From: an uncultured Blautia sp.
GTDB lineage: Bacteria > Bacillota > Clostridia > Lachnospirales > Lachnospiraceae
Reading direction: 5' to 3'
Assembly: GCA_948436455.1 (NCBI GenBank)
Contig: CAOJIB010000004.1
Location: forward strand, 1 to 40,921
Length of the DNA: 40,921 bases
The notes beneath the pieces were generated by a model, which did not search any database, was not told the DNA's origin, and saw only the letters and a program-made list of their open reading frames with translations. Numbering within the stretch: position 1 is the first letter of the stretch; each line of letters opens with the position of its first letter. Of this stretch, positions 24,662 to 32,651 are shown in pieces. A program made the position numbers and the translations under genes.

Positions 24662-25507
24662 TCAAATCAGTTTTTCAATGTAATCAATAAGATAAAACTC
24701 TTCCTTGCGGTTCGCCGTAAATAAGGTGCCCAGGGGCTGTCCCTCCATAATCTTATGGATAATATGAAAATCCGCGCCATTGGCGATCAGCATGTCTGCG
24801 CCTGCACAGGTTGCAATCTGCGCCGCTGTCAGCTTCGTAGCCATGCCGCCGGTTCCCATACGACTTCCCGTCGTAGCTTTCGCCATATTGGCGATATGAG
24901 AATCCAGATTTTCCACCAGGCTGACGAAACCAGCTTTGGGGTTGGCGTGGGGATCATCGGTGAAAAGGCCGTCGATATCCGACAAAAGAATCAGAAGGTC
25001 CGCGCCGATCAGGGCGGCTACTACCGCGGAAAGCGTATCGTTATCGCCGAATTGAATCTCGTATGTAGAGATGGTATCATTCTCATTGACAATGGGAATG
25101 ACCCCCATCTTTAAAAGCGCCTGAAAAGTATTCTTTGCATTCATCCGGTTTAGATTGTCCACCATCGTATTTTTGGTCATCAGAATCTGCCCGGCTTTTT
25201 GATTATACTCGGCGAAAAGCTTTTGGTAGATCATCATAAGCCTGGCCTGGCCTACCGCCGCGCACGCCTGCTTCTTGTCCAAATCTGTCGGCTTCCCAGA
25301 CAGTCCCAGGGCGGCGGCGCCTACTCCGATAGCGCCGGAAGACACCAGGACTACATCCTTCCCCTGATTCCGCAAATCCGCCAGCTCTCGGATCAAAACC
25401 TCCATCTTGATAAGATCCAGTTTTCCGGTTTCTCTATGGGTCAGCGAGGAAGTGCCGATCTTAATGACGATCCTTTGCTTGTCCCGCAAAAGCTTTCTGA
25501 AATCCAT
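24662..25507 (-). CDS. proB: Glutamate 5-kinase ProB, kinase domain only
   Basis: A 281-residue amino-acid kinase that phosphorylates glutamate to start proline synthesis. IVIKIGTSSLT at the N-terminus, VLVSSGAIGVG, NENDTIS, FGDNDTLSA and SDIDGLFT are family motifs, and GTGGMATKL is the nucleotide segment. The C-terminal PUA domain found in E. coli ProB (367 residues) is absent. Short ProB forms occur in other bacteria, so this is not a truncation. AGGAGG lies nine bases before the ATG. It heads the operon proB-DUF896-folate cyclo-ligase-proA. Confidence 0.97.
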   Translation of the reverse strand: MDFRKLLRDKQRIVIKIGTSSLTHRETGKLDLIKMEVLIRELADLRNQGKDVVLVSSGAIGVGAAALGLSGKPTDLDKKQACAAVGQARLMMIYQKLFAEYNQKAGQILMTKNTMVDNLNRMNAKNTFQALLKMGVIPIVNENDTISTYEIQFGDNDTLSAVVAALIGADLLILLSDIDGLFTDDPHANPKAGFVSLVENLDSHIANMAKATTGSRMGTGGMATKLTAAQIATCAGADMLIANGADFHIIHKIMEGQPLGTLFTANRKEEFYLIDYIEKLI

Positions 25508-25526
25508 GTCTGTATGCCTCCTGCTA

Positions 25527-25568
25527 TGTTGTCATTCCCAGTGTACAACATTTTTGGGCATTCGTCCA
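25527..25568 (-). promoter_or_regulatory. Candidate proB operon promoter with an overlapping inverted repeat
   Basis: Minus strand TGGACG (25563-25568) and TACACT (25540-25545) are 17 bp apart, each 4/6. TGTTGT and ACAACA (25545-25550 and 25527-25532) form an inverted repeat that overlaps the -10 and the start point, a possible operator or a 5' RNA hairpin. Confidence 0.4.
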
Positions 25569-25641
25569 TATTTTCTTACAAATTATCGGGGCAAGCCGTC
25601 GGAGAATATCTTTCCCTGCTGTATATGATATGCGCGCAGGG

Positions 25642-26208
25642 TCAGCTGGAGTAATTTTCCAGGAAATTATACAGCTCTTCCTCTGAGTCTAACATTTTTC
25701 CCTCTTTTATTTCCTTTTGCAGGGTCTTTGGCAGGGAAGCCGTCTGAATCTCCGTCGGTTCAAACAACGTTTTTTTATCCCCTTTATAAACAACGACTTT
25801 TCCGTCCTCATCTACCAGGTAATAGGTGCCAAAGGTAGTGCGGCTCTGGCGGATGACCACATGTTGCGGGGAAAAAGCCACCAGCGCATATCGATAATAC
25901 GCTGTATTGCTCCGGGATAAAAAGGCTATGAGCTCTTCCCGGCTCATACCGTTGATATTATCGGCGGCCAGCGTGGTTTTTTCCTTTAATTCGCCGGTAT
26001 TCCGGTCATATTCTTCAATCGTGCATTGGGTAGCTTCTGTGATAATCTGCTTTACCGCCTCCGTCTCTTTTAACTGCTCGGCCTCCAGATTCTGCTCCAG
26101 ATTCCGGATCTTCATTTTCATATCTGAAATCTTATAGGAGCCGTAGGAACCCAAGGACAAAAGGCTAAGAAACAGAAAAACACCGATGCCATAGAATGTC
26201 TTTCGCAT
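25642..26208 (-). CDS. Membrane protein with a BofC C-terminal-like domain
   Basis: A 188-residue protein with an N-terminal transmembrane helix (about 5-24), a short coiled coil rich in Glu and Lys (about 26-52), and a C-terminal domain. The domain reads TYYLVDEDGKVVVYKGD, then three short segments, and ends EEELYNFLENYSS. From memory that ending is typical of proteins annotated as 'BofC C-terminal domain' in Lachnospiraceae. In Bacillus BofC is a forespore-secreted regulator of pro-sigma-K processing. Whether this protein does that is unknown. A sigma-G-like promoter upstream fits a forespore role. AAGGAG precedes the ATG by ten bases. Confidence 0.75.
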   Translation of the reverse strand: MRKTFYGIGVFLFLSLLSLGSYGSYKISDMKMKIRNLEQNLEAEQLKETEAVKQIITEATQCTIEEYDRNTGELKEKTTLAADNINGMSREELIAFLSRSNTAYYRYALVAFSPQHVVIRQSRTTFGTYYLVDEDGKVVVYKGDKKTLFEPTEIQTASLPKTLQKEIKEGKMLDSEEELYNFLENYSS

Positions 26209-26254
26209 AAGCTGTTCGCTCCTTTTTGGCGCTTCTGTGGCGCCTCTTTTTCTA

Positions 26255-26283
26255 TAGTATCGGCGTTCTGTTTCATTTTATAC
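26255..26283 (-). promoter_or_regulatory. Candidate sigma-G-type promoter of the BofC-domain gene
   Basis: Minus strand GTATA (26279-26283) matches the -35 GHATR fully, and GATACTA (26255-26261) matches the -10 CATNHTA at 6 of 7, with a 17-bp spacer (18 is typical). No sigma-A promoter of similar quality was seen in this 105-bp gap. Confidence 0.3.
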
Positions 26284-26313
26284 GAAGCTGGCCGTCGCCA
26301 GAGGAGTCCATTT

Positions 26314-27423
26314 TTAGGAAATCTCCACCTGATCGATCCGATCGTTTAAGATAATCGCTACCCAGGTGGTTCCCTGATTCAGGGTGATTTCCTGGCCGTT
26401 CGTGTCAATATAATGCGTCACGCCCCAAGGCGCGTCTTTCTCCCAGCGTACATCAACGGCTTTTCCATGGGTAATATATTTTCCGGTGCCCGCGGTAATC
26501 GGGTCGATATTCAGATAACCGTTCTGGTCATACAGCTTATACTGGGAATACTGCAGAATGATATTGTCGTAGGCGAGTTGTTCATTGTCCATCTCGTCCA
26601 CCTGGGCTTCATCATACTGGAAACGATTGTATTTTTTCGTTTCCGCGTTGTATTCAAACCAAGGCTGATTCACCGAATAGCAGTTTAGAGTGACTTTATT
26701 TGCGGAGGCGCCTTCCGGCAAATCCACAGAGACGCCGTCCTCGGCAAACTGGTAATGGCCGTCGTAATCTGCGCTGTAATCCTGGGTATATTGACAGATT
26801 TCAATACCTTTTTGGATACCGTCAGCGTCTATATAAACGTTATGAGGCGCCTTCCGATCACTGGTACGATAGTAAATGCTGTCGCCATAGGAGGAAATTC
26901 CGCTTAGATTGTGGACAAAATCCTGTTCCAGATAGGGCACCGCATAGGCGGCCTGTCCATAATGGGCATAAATCGCGTCGAATTCCAATGCATAAAAGAT
27001 ATAATAATCCCGGCAGCTTCGAAGAGAGCCGATCTTTGTCAAATCGTTATAATTTTCAAAAATGCCCATCAGACGGGTGATGTCTCCTTCTACAGGCGCT
27101 TCGTATACGACGTCCGCCCGGGAAATCCCGCTTTGCGGTACGGCGTCTACAACATTGTTCAGCATAACTGCCACCGGTCGCCGCCGGCCGACATCAGCAG
27201 ATACCGGTTTGCCGGTAAGGTAGCTGCGTACCTCTCCCTCGGGAAGGGTGTCCGTCGGTTCTTCTGTGGCATCGTCGGAGCGTTCAATAACAATCTTGTC
27301 CTGGTCAATGGACGGCTCTTCCTGTACCTCCTGTATGGGTTCCGGCTCTTCATCCTTGCCGCAGCCCGCAAGGGCTATCGCCGCTAAAAGAGCCATGGCA
27401 ATTGCTTTTTTCATTCTTTTCAT
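26314..27423 (-). CDS. DUF3048 (YerB-like) lipoprotein
   Basis: A 369-residue exported lipoprotein. The signal sequence ends in the lipobox LAGC with Cys21. An acidic, low-complexity linker (about 24-60) precedes a DUF3048 N-terminal domain with RPVAVMLNNVVDAVPQSGIS, YEAPVEGDITRLM and GSLRSCRDYYI. The DUF3048 C-terminal domain follows, with DVRWEKD near the end. B. subtilis YerB is the known relative, and its function is not established. It follows ybeY by 16 bp with GGAGGA before the ATG, so it is probably the last gene of the yqfC-phoH operon. Confidence 0.92.
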   Translation of the reverse strand: MKRMKKAIAMALLAAIALAGCGKDEEPEPIQEVQEEPSIDQDKIVIERSDDATEEPTDTLPEGEVRSYLTGKPVSADVGRRRPVAVMLNNVVDAVPQSGISRADVVYEAPVEGDITRLMGIFENYNDLTKIGSLRSCRDYYIFYALEFDAIYAHYGQAAYAVPYLEQDFVHNLSGISSYGDSIYYRTSDRKAPHNVYIDADGIQKGIEICQYTQDYSADYDGHYQFAEDGVSVDLPEGASANKVTLNCYSVNQPWFEYNAETKKYNRFQYDEAQVDEMDNEQLAYDNIILQYSQYKLYDQNGYLNIDPITAGTGKYITHGKAVDVRWEKDAPWGVTHYIDTNGQEITLNQGTTWVAIILNDRIDQVEIS

Positions 27424-27439
27424 TGTATTCCTCCTACAT

Positions 27440-27934
27440 TTATCTGGTAATGGACAATGCCGCCAGCGCGGCTTCCTGCTTCTCTTCCATCACGTTCGCC
27501 TCTTCTTCGATCATATGGTCGTATCCGAGAAGATGCAGGACGCTGTGAGCCACTAAAAAGGAAAATTCCCGCCGGATGCTGTGTCCATATTCTGCCGCCT
27601 GTTGCTGTACTTTCGGGACAGAGATCATAATGTCTCCCAAAAGAAGCTCCTCCGTATCCAGATCCAGAAAGGACGGATCGCCCTTTATGACTGAATAGTC
27701 GCTGGGAACGGAAAAAGGGATCATTGGAAAGGAAAGTACGTCCGTCGGCGCGTTGATATCCCGAAATTCCAGATTGATCCGTTGAATCTCTTCATTCGAG
27801 GTCAATACCAGATTGATCTGCGCCGGATACGGGCACTTTTCCATTTGAAGCACCTGTTCGGCCACCTGATTGGCCAGAGCCCCGAAATCCTCTCCCAGAT
27901 ACCAGTCTCCTTCATATTCCAGATGTACGGTCAT
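27440..27934 (-). CDS. ybeY: Endoribonuclease YbeY (16S rRNA maturation and ribosome quality control)
   Basis: A 164-residue metalloenzyme. The zinc site H130-x3-H134-x5-H140 is visible in HSVLHLLGYDH. N-terminal family features are LTSNEEIQRINLEFRDINAPTDVLSFP (two parts) and LLGDIMIS. The start at 27934 is preferred because AGGAGAAGG lies just upstream and the protein then begins MTVHLEYEG. A start at 27976 would add 14 residues of basic sequence without a ribosome site. The start lies within the end of phoH (23-bp overlap), and phoH-ybeY is a strongly conserved pair. Confidence 0.96.
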   Translation of the reverse strand: MTVHLEYEGDWYLGEDFGALANQVAEQVLQMEKCPYPAQINLVLTSNEEIQRINLEFRDINAPTDVLSFPMIPFSVPSDYSVIKGDPSFLDLDTEELLLGDIMISVPKVQQQAAEYGHSIRREFSFLVAHSVLHLLGYDHMIEEEANVMEEKQEAALAALSITR

Positions 27935-28925
27935 AATTCCTTCTCCTGTTCTTTTGAGACTTCGCCTTTTTTTCATAGTCGTCGTATGCCTGAACGATCT
28001 TTTGCACCAGCGGATGGCGCACCACGTCCTTAGAAGTCAGCTCGCAAAAGCCGATATCTGGAATTTTGCGTAGCACCTTCATCGCCACATCCAGCCCGGA
28101 CTGGGTATTTGCAGGCAAGTCCTTTTGAGAAGCGTCTCCTGTAATGATGACCTTGGAGCCAAAGCCGATACGGGTCAGAAACATCTTCATTTGGGCCGGC
28201 GTCGTATTCTGTGCTTCATCTAGGATAATAAAGGCGTTATCCAGCGTCCGGCCGCGCATATAAGCAAGAGGCGCCACTTCGATCAGTCCCCGTTCCATAT
28301 TTTTGGAAAAGCTGTCCGGTCCCATGATCTGATATAGGGCATCGTAGAGCGGACGCAGGTAAGGATCTACCTTGCTCTGGAGATCTCCTGGGAGAAATCC
28401 CAGCTTCTCTCCCGCTTCAATAGCCGGCCGGGTAAGGATGATCCGGCTCACGTCTTCATTGCGGAAGGCCGTCACTGCCATGGCCATGGCCAGATAAGTT
28501 TTTCCGGTTCCGGCGGGGCCTATGCCAAAGACCAGCATATACTTTCGGATCATATCCACATACTGCTTCTGGCCCAGCGTTTTGGGCCGTATGGGCCGGC
28601 CCTGGATCGTATTGCAAATGTGGTCCCGGTCGATTTCCTCCAGGGTTTCCGTACTGTTTTCCAGGACCAGGGCCAGTCCGTAATTTACATTTTGCGTCGT
28701 AATGGTATTGCCTTTTTTGGCCAGAGCCGCCAGCTGGTCAATCACCTGGCAGGCACGTCTGGCCGACGGCTCGTTTCCCAAAATCTTCAGGCGGCCGTCA
28801 CGGGCGACCAGCGTAACGTTCAGCGTGCGTTCAATCAGCTTTAAATGTTCGTCAAACTGTCCGAATACGTTTCTTTCATGTTCTGCCGGAAGATCGGTCT
28901 GTAGTTCCAGGATATTGCTGCTCAT
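27912..28925 (-). CDS. phoH: PhoH-family ATPase (YbeZ/PhoH-like)
   Basis: A 337-residue P-loop ATPase. An N-terminal KH-like part (about 20-75) is followed by the ATPase with Walker A GPAGTGKT (K142), Walker B FIILDEAQN, the VIITGDASQKDLP sensor block and the RGRTLDNAF segment. PhoH proteins act with YbeY in RNA metabolism, and some have RNA helicase or nuclease activity. The tail is basic (KKAKSQKNRRR). The ATG at 28925 lies 50 bp inside the end of yqfD, an unusually long overlap, and its ribosome site (AAAGGA) is weak. This suggests coupling to yqfD translation. Confidence 0.95.
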   Translation of the reverse strand: MSSNILELQTDLPAEHERNVFGQFDEHLKLIERTLNVTLVARDGRLKILGNEPSARRACQVIDQLAALAKKGNTITTQNVNYGLALVLENSTETLEEIDRDHICNTIQGRPIRPKTLGQKQYVDMIRKYMLVFGIGPAGTGKTYLAMAMAVTAFRNEDVSRIILTRPAIEAGEKLGFLPGDLQSKVDPYLRPLYDALYQIMGPDSFSKNMERGLIEVAPLAYMRGRTLDNAFIILDEAQNTTPAQMKMFLTRIGFGSKVIITGDASQKDLPANTQSGLDVAMKVLRKIPDIGFCELTSKDVVRHPLVQKIVQAYDDYEKKAKSQKNRRRNYDRTSGI

Positions 28926-30159
28926 CGTCGCTTTCGTTCCTTTCCGGTGACCGGGAGATCTCAGGAATCGGATTGGCTACGCCAATCTTTTCAATAACTA
29001 CCAAAGTCCCCTGACTGATGCACATAGTATCTGTACATTCTATTTTAACATTATTTTCACAAATTTGTACCCCTTTTTCCAATAATTTCTCTAAAAAGAG
29101 GATTAATTTTTCGTTTGCCCGCTCGTTTGCCTCTTCTTTCGAGTATCGTATCCGGTTTTTCTGGTATTCCATTTCCGTCACCATCCCATAGCTGACGGGC
29201 AGAAGAAAGTTTTCCGTCAGATATACGTTGGATTCCCGGCAGAGCTGGTCATAGTCGGTAAAAGGGCGGCCAAAGGGCGCGCCTATCTCCAAACGCTTTT
29301 TTAAAATCTGCAGGAAATATCGGGATTTTTTCTTTCCAGTGTACTGACGCTGCTCATGTATCAGCGGAAAGGAATCCTTATACGTATATACGTGGGAAAC
29401 GTATACGTCTGCATCCGCCTGTACGTAGGCATACCGTACAATTTCTCCGGCGTCGTTTTGAAGATCGATACGGCCCTGTACCAGCAGATCGCCTTTTTTG
29501 CACTTCTGCCCGACGGTCATCATCGGCACGCCCTGGCGGGTGATCATTTTTACGATTACGCCGCTTTTATCCGCCACCAAATCGGCAGGAAGATTTTCTT
29601 CAGACGCTTTTTCCTGCGCCTGTGGATTTTCATTTTCCTGCACGGTGATCACCAACTCCGTACCGACCAGTTTGGCGGATACCCAGGTAATATCCGGAAA
29701 GGCCCGACGGATCTGCGCGGCTGTCTGCGCGCAGTTGATCTCTTTTTTGGCGATTCCATGGCAAATGTCCTGCGTTTCTAAAAAACGCAGAATCATTTGC
29801 GTGCTGTTGCTATAGTTTCCCTCAATATGTATATTCCATACTCGGGTAGAACAAAGATAAAGCAGCACTAGGCCAAGAAAAATCCCAATAAAAAATGCCT
29901 TTCTTTTTTTTTGCCTGTAAAAAAAGAAGGGCAGTCCATGTTTTTCCATGATTTTGATTCTAGTTTGTGTCTTCCGGCAGATGTCCTGGAGACGCCGTAC
30001 GTCTTTCAGCGACAGCAGGCATTCGAAGATCTCTCCGTTCCGGTTGAGATTGGTAAGCACAATCTGGTGATACGCGCACAAGTTCAGAAAACGCTCCGGT
30101 TTTTCGCACCAAAAACGCAGTCGGACGTGACCTTTTATGTAGGGAATCAATGATTTCAA
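28876..30159 (-). CDS. yqfD: Sporulation protein YqfD
   Basis: A 427-residue membrane protein. A cytoplasmic N-terminal domain of about 90 residues precedes one transmembrane helix (FFIGIFLGLVLLYLCST, about 95-112) and a large outside part with the family motifs NIHIEGN, ITWVSAKLVGTELVI and KSGVIVKMITRQGVPM (split). In B. subtilis yqfD is a mother-cell gene needed for efficient sporulation. The start is TTG at 30159, with GGGAG nine bases before it. A second TTG nine bases later is possible. The C-terminus carries a low-complexity tail (SPERNESDDEQQ) encoded in the stretch that overlaps phoH. Confidence 0.92.
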   Translation of the reverse strand: MKSLIPYIKGHVRLRFWCEKPERFLNLCAYHQIVLTNLNRNGEIFECLLSLKDVRRLQDICRKTQTRIKIMEKHGLPFFFYRQKKRKAFFIGIFLGLVLLYLCSTRVWNIHIEGNYSNSTQMILRFLETQDICHGIAKKEINCAQTAAQIRRAFPDITWVSAKLVGTELVITVQENENPQAQEKASEENLPADLVADKSGVIVKMITRQGVPMMTVGQKCKKGDLLVQGRIDLQNDAGEIVRYAYVQADADVYVSHVYTYKDSFPLIHEQRQYTGKKKSRYFLQILKKRLEIGAPFGRPFTDYDQLCRESNVYLTENFLLPVSYGMVTEMEYQKNRIRYSKEEANERANEKLILFLEKLLEKGVQICENNVKIECTDTMCISQGTLVVIEKIGVANPIPEISRSPERNESDDEQQYPGTTDRSSGRT

Positions 30160-30177
30160 GCGTCCACTCTCCCATCT

Positions 30178-30462
30178 TTAATTATTGATCCATCGAAGAT
30201 TCAGGATATAGCCGGTGATCTTCATTTCGTCGCTTGTATAGTAGACGATTTCCATGGATTTCCCCAGGATTTCTAGCCGGCCGTTCTTTGTGAGCATCAA
30301 AACGCGCTCCGGTCGGTACAGCAAAATACTTTTGTAGTTTTCTATCACAAGCTCCTTTTTCCCGGTGAGGGTGACAAGGGCTTCTTTATACGCCAAATCT
30401 CTGGGAATTTCCAGAACATTTACAAATCCCGATTTCAGCCTGCGGGTTCTTTCCTTCTTCAT
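30178..30462 (-). CDS. yqfC: Sporulation protein YqfC (YabP/YqfC family)
   Basis: A 94-residue protein with the YabP/YqfC fold. A basic N-terminus leads into NVLEIPRDLAYKEALVTLTG, then ELVIENYKSILLY, VLMLTKNGRLEILGKS and a final GYILNLRWI strand. It acts in the mother cell in Bacillus and is encoded next to yqfD. The start at 30462 is chosen because GGAG lies six bases upstream and because it leaves a leader of about 20 nt after the sigma-E-like promoter. The ATG at 30474 has no ribosome site. It is the first gene of yqfC-yqfD-phoH-ybeY-DUF3048. Confidence 0.9.
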   Translation of the reverse strand: MKKERTRRLKSGFVNVLEIPRDLAYKEALVTLTGKKELVIENYKSILLYRPERVLMLTKNGRLEILGKSMEIVYYTSDEMKITGYILNLRWINN

Positions 30463-30488
30463 CCAGGGCTCCATAGGATTTATTCTCT

Positions 30489-30518
30489 ACTATATGCGGG
30501 GAGGAGTTGTTTTTATGC
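30489..30518 (-). promoter_or_regulatory. Candidate sigma-E promoter of the yqfC operon
   Basis: Minus strand GCATAAA (30512-30518) matches the sigma-E -35 KMATATW at 6 of 7. CATATAGT (30489-30496) matches the -10 CATACAMT at 6 of 8. The spacer is 15 bp, within the known 14-15. The B. subtilis yqfC-yqfD genes are known sigma-E targets. phoH and ybeY, which lie downstream, would need a vegetative promoter too. Confidence 0.5.
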
Positions 30519-30578
30519 CCGATGAGATACGCCGCCGTATTTCTTATAAAATCCCTGGGAAAAGTTCGCGTTTGCCGC

Positions 30579-30759
30579 TACAATAGAAGTAAGCCGCGTC
30601 GGCGCGTGCAAAAAAATGAAAAAATTTTCCTCTGGCATGAGATTTTTTCGCCGACTTCTCCGTCTAATATACAGAGGCGAAAACAAAGGAACAAAACCTT
30701 TGAAAAGCCGATGTACTGCGCGCGCAAAGGACACTGCTACATACAGGAGGGACTGCTAT
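30579..30759 (+). promoter_or_regulatory. Upstream region and probable structured leader of the sigma-factor gene
   Basis: The plus-strand gap upstream of the sigma factor has a TACAAT -10 candidate (30579-30584) without a convincing -35. The region also holds a wide inverted repeat: GTCGGCG (30598-30604) pairs with CGCCGAC (30649-30655), extended by A-tract/T-tract pairing inside. A smaller hairpin CAAAGG/CCTTTG lies at 30684-30702. In-frame codons from 30616 exist but look untranslated. Confidence 0.3.
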
Positions 30760-31293
30760 ATGCAGGGAAAGAAAACAGAACATTTAATAAAAAAAGCCAA
30801 AAAAAGAGATTCAGAAGCCTTTGTGGAGCTGATGCAGCTTTACCAGAAAGACATGTATCGAATCGCTCTGGCTATCTTGATGAACGACGAGGACGCGGCG
30901 GACGCGATCCAGGATACGATACTGACCTGCTGGGAAAAGTTGTACAGCTTAAAACATGCGCAATATTTCCGTACGTGGATGACGCGGATTTTGATGAATA
31001 AGTGCTACGACATCCGGCAAAAAAACGCATGTCTGACAGAATTGGCGATCTATGAGGAACCGGCTGCGGAAGATCGGTATAATCTAGAATTCAAAGAGGC
31101 CCTGTCCGTATTGGATGAAAAATATCGCCTGATTCTACTTCTCTATTACAGCGAGGGATACCGCATCCATGAGATTGCGGAGCTCCTACGGCTGCCGAAA
31201 AGCACCGTGCAGACGCGGCTGCAGCGCGGCCGGGAAAAACTGGCGAAGGACTATTACAATACCACATGCACTGCGGGCGGCGCCTCTTCCTAG
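30760..31293 (+). CDS. Sigma-70 family (ECF-type) RNA polymerase sigma factor
   Basis: A 177-residue two-domain sigma factor. Region 2 (about 18-63) has FVELMQLYQKDMYRIA and DEDAADAIQDTILTCWEKL. Region 4 (about 115-165) has LDEKYRLILLLYYSEGYRIHE followed by the helix-turn-helix ELLRLPKSTVQTRLQRGREKL. There is no region 1 or 3. The start at 30760 follows AGGAGG by nine bases. A start at 30616 would add 48 basic residues with no family match. It is cotranscribed with the membrane protein 53 bp downstream, which probably controls it. These two are the only plus-strand genes in the window. Confidence 0.93.
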   Translation: MQGKKTEHLIKKAKKRDSEAFVELMQLYQKDMYRIALAILMNDEDAADAIQDTILTCWEKLYSLKHAQYFRTWMTRILMNKCYDIRQKNACLTELAIYEEPAAEDRYNLEFKEALSVLDEKYRLILLLYYSEGYRIHEIAELLRLPKSTVQTRLQRGREKLAKDYYNTTCTAGGASS

Positions 31294-31346
31294 GCTCTAA
31301 TCCGTACCAGAGAAAATTATCATAACGATTATAAAGGAGTACGCAT

Positions 31347-32570
31347 ATGCAAGAGATATTCACCCAAGATATTGAAGTGCCCGAGATCGTGAAGAAAAAG
31401 GCCGACGACGCTTTTTCAAAAATTCGACAAGAAAACGCGGAACGTATGGATCGAACGGCGAAAACCTGCGAAATACAAACATACAAAAAGAAACGGTTCT
31501 CTCTGAAGCGTCCGGCGGCCGCGGCCGCCTGTATCTGCCTGCTTGCCGCCAGCAGCCTTACGGCGCTTGCCGCCGCCTATCACTACTGGAGCCGGGGGAT
31601 GCAGGGAAACCTGCAGGCGACTCCCGAGCAGCAGAATGAGCTGGTGGAAAACGGCACGACGATGCTCTTTGAGTCACATGAATCCTACGAGTCTATGGCT
31701 ATCACTTCAGGAGGTATAACGGTCAAGCCCGTGGAAACGATTGTAGACGCACATTTCGCGCACCTTTCCTTCTCTGTGGAAGGCTACGATCTAGGCGAAA
31801 CGGACGAGCCCTGCTTTGAATTTATCAACGTCTATACGGGCGAGGATCCGGATGCAGAGGAGGGCTGGGTTAATATGAGCGGCACCTTCTATGATGGAAT
31901 CGTCTGCGGAAACGACGGCGCTCCCATCTACGACGACGGCACGCCGCTGGAATTCCGGGAGGACGGAAGCTTTGTCACCCATTATACGGACGAAAACGGC
32001 GCGCTGGAATTCGTTATGACGCTCTACGCGCCGGAGACTGGGGAAAGTCTTCTGGGGAAAACCATCCATGTGGGGTTTGAAAATCTGGGCACCGTATATA
32101 AAGCTGAATATACGAATGTTCTGGAGGGCGCATGGAACTTTGATATTCCCCTTTCCGGCAACGACGCCTCCCATACGTACACGCCGAACGCCCTGCTGGG
32201 AGATTCCGGCGCAACGGTGAAGACGGCCGAGCTTTCCCCGATTTCCATTCTGCTGTATTATGATTTCCAGGGCAGTACGTACGAAGAGCCCGCCATTGAT
32301 GCAAATGGAAATGAAACGACGACCACCCTGGATACGGAGCCGCCAGCCTTTTGTGGGGTACGACTCAAAGACGGCTCTATGCTGAAATATATCGCCAATG
32401 GAGGCTCTATGGGCTATACTGATGAAGCGAAGACCGAATATTGCTCGCGGTTTGCCTTCGACCGGGTGATCGATACCGAGGAGGTGGAAGCCCTATTGTT
32501 TCAAAAATCTTCGCCGGACGGCGACGCCCAGCTGACAGAAGACAATCTGTACGTCGTTCCGCTGGAATAA
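31347..32570 (+). CDS. DUF4179-domain membrane protein, probable anti-sigma partner
   Basis: A 407-residue protein with a cytoplasmic N-terminus of about 50 residues, one transmembrane helix (AAAAACICLLAASSLTALAAA, about 53-75) and an outside part of about 330 residues rich in Asp, Glu and Gly. DUF4179 proteins are usually encoded next to ECF-type sigma factors in Firmicutes. The cytoplasmic part is thought to hold the sigma factor while the outside part senses the envelope. This partner role is inference from context. AAAGGAGT precedes the ATG at six bases. The gene ends before a hairpin shared with the convergent kinase gene. Confidence 0.88.
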   Translation: MQEIFTQDIEVPEIVKKKADDAFSKIRQENAERMDRTAKTCEIQTYKKKRFSLKRPAAAAACICLLAASSLTALAAAYHYWSRGMQGNLQATPEQQNELVENGTTMLFESHESYESMAITSGGITVKPVETIVDAHFAHLSFSVEGYDLGETDEPCFEFINVYTGEDPDAEEGWVNMSGTFYDGIVCGNDGAPIYDDGTPLEFREDGSFVTHYTDENGALEFVMTLYAPETGESLLGKTIHVGFENLGTVYKAEYTNVLEGAWNFDIPLSGNDASHTYTPNALLGDSGATVKTAELSPISILLYYDFQGSTYEEPAIDANGNETTTTLDTEPPAFCGVRLKDGSMLKYIANGGSMGYTDEAKTEYCSRFAFDRVIDTEEVEALLFQKSSPDGDAQLTEDNLYVVPLE

Positions 32571-32596
32571 AACAAACAAAAAATCCCCTACCAAGG

Positions 32597-32632
32597 AAAA
32601 GGAGGAGGCTACTCGTTATGAGGGCCTCCTCC
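32597..32632 (-). terminator. Hairpin terminator between convergent genes, best for the kinase
   Basis: A perfect 9-bp stem GGAGGAGGC/GCCTCCTCC (32601-32609, 32624-32632) lies between the convergent DUF4179 and kinase genes. On the minus strand it is followed by TTTTCC. On the plus strand AAAAGGTTT follows, so it may serve both genes but suits the minus strand better. Confidence 0.7.
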
Positions 32633-32651
32633 AAAAGGTTTCTATAAGATT

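Noticed and set aside
26230..26252. GGCGC/GCGCC hairpin followed by TCTTTTTC on the plus strand as a terminator
   Set aside because: No plus-strand gene precedes it. On the minus strand it is only a small stem in the leader of the BofC-domain gene.
30616..30759. N-terminal extension of the sigma factor by 48 codons
   Set aside because: It has no Shine-Dalgarno and no sigma-family sequence. A strong AGGAGG marks the start at 30760.
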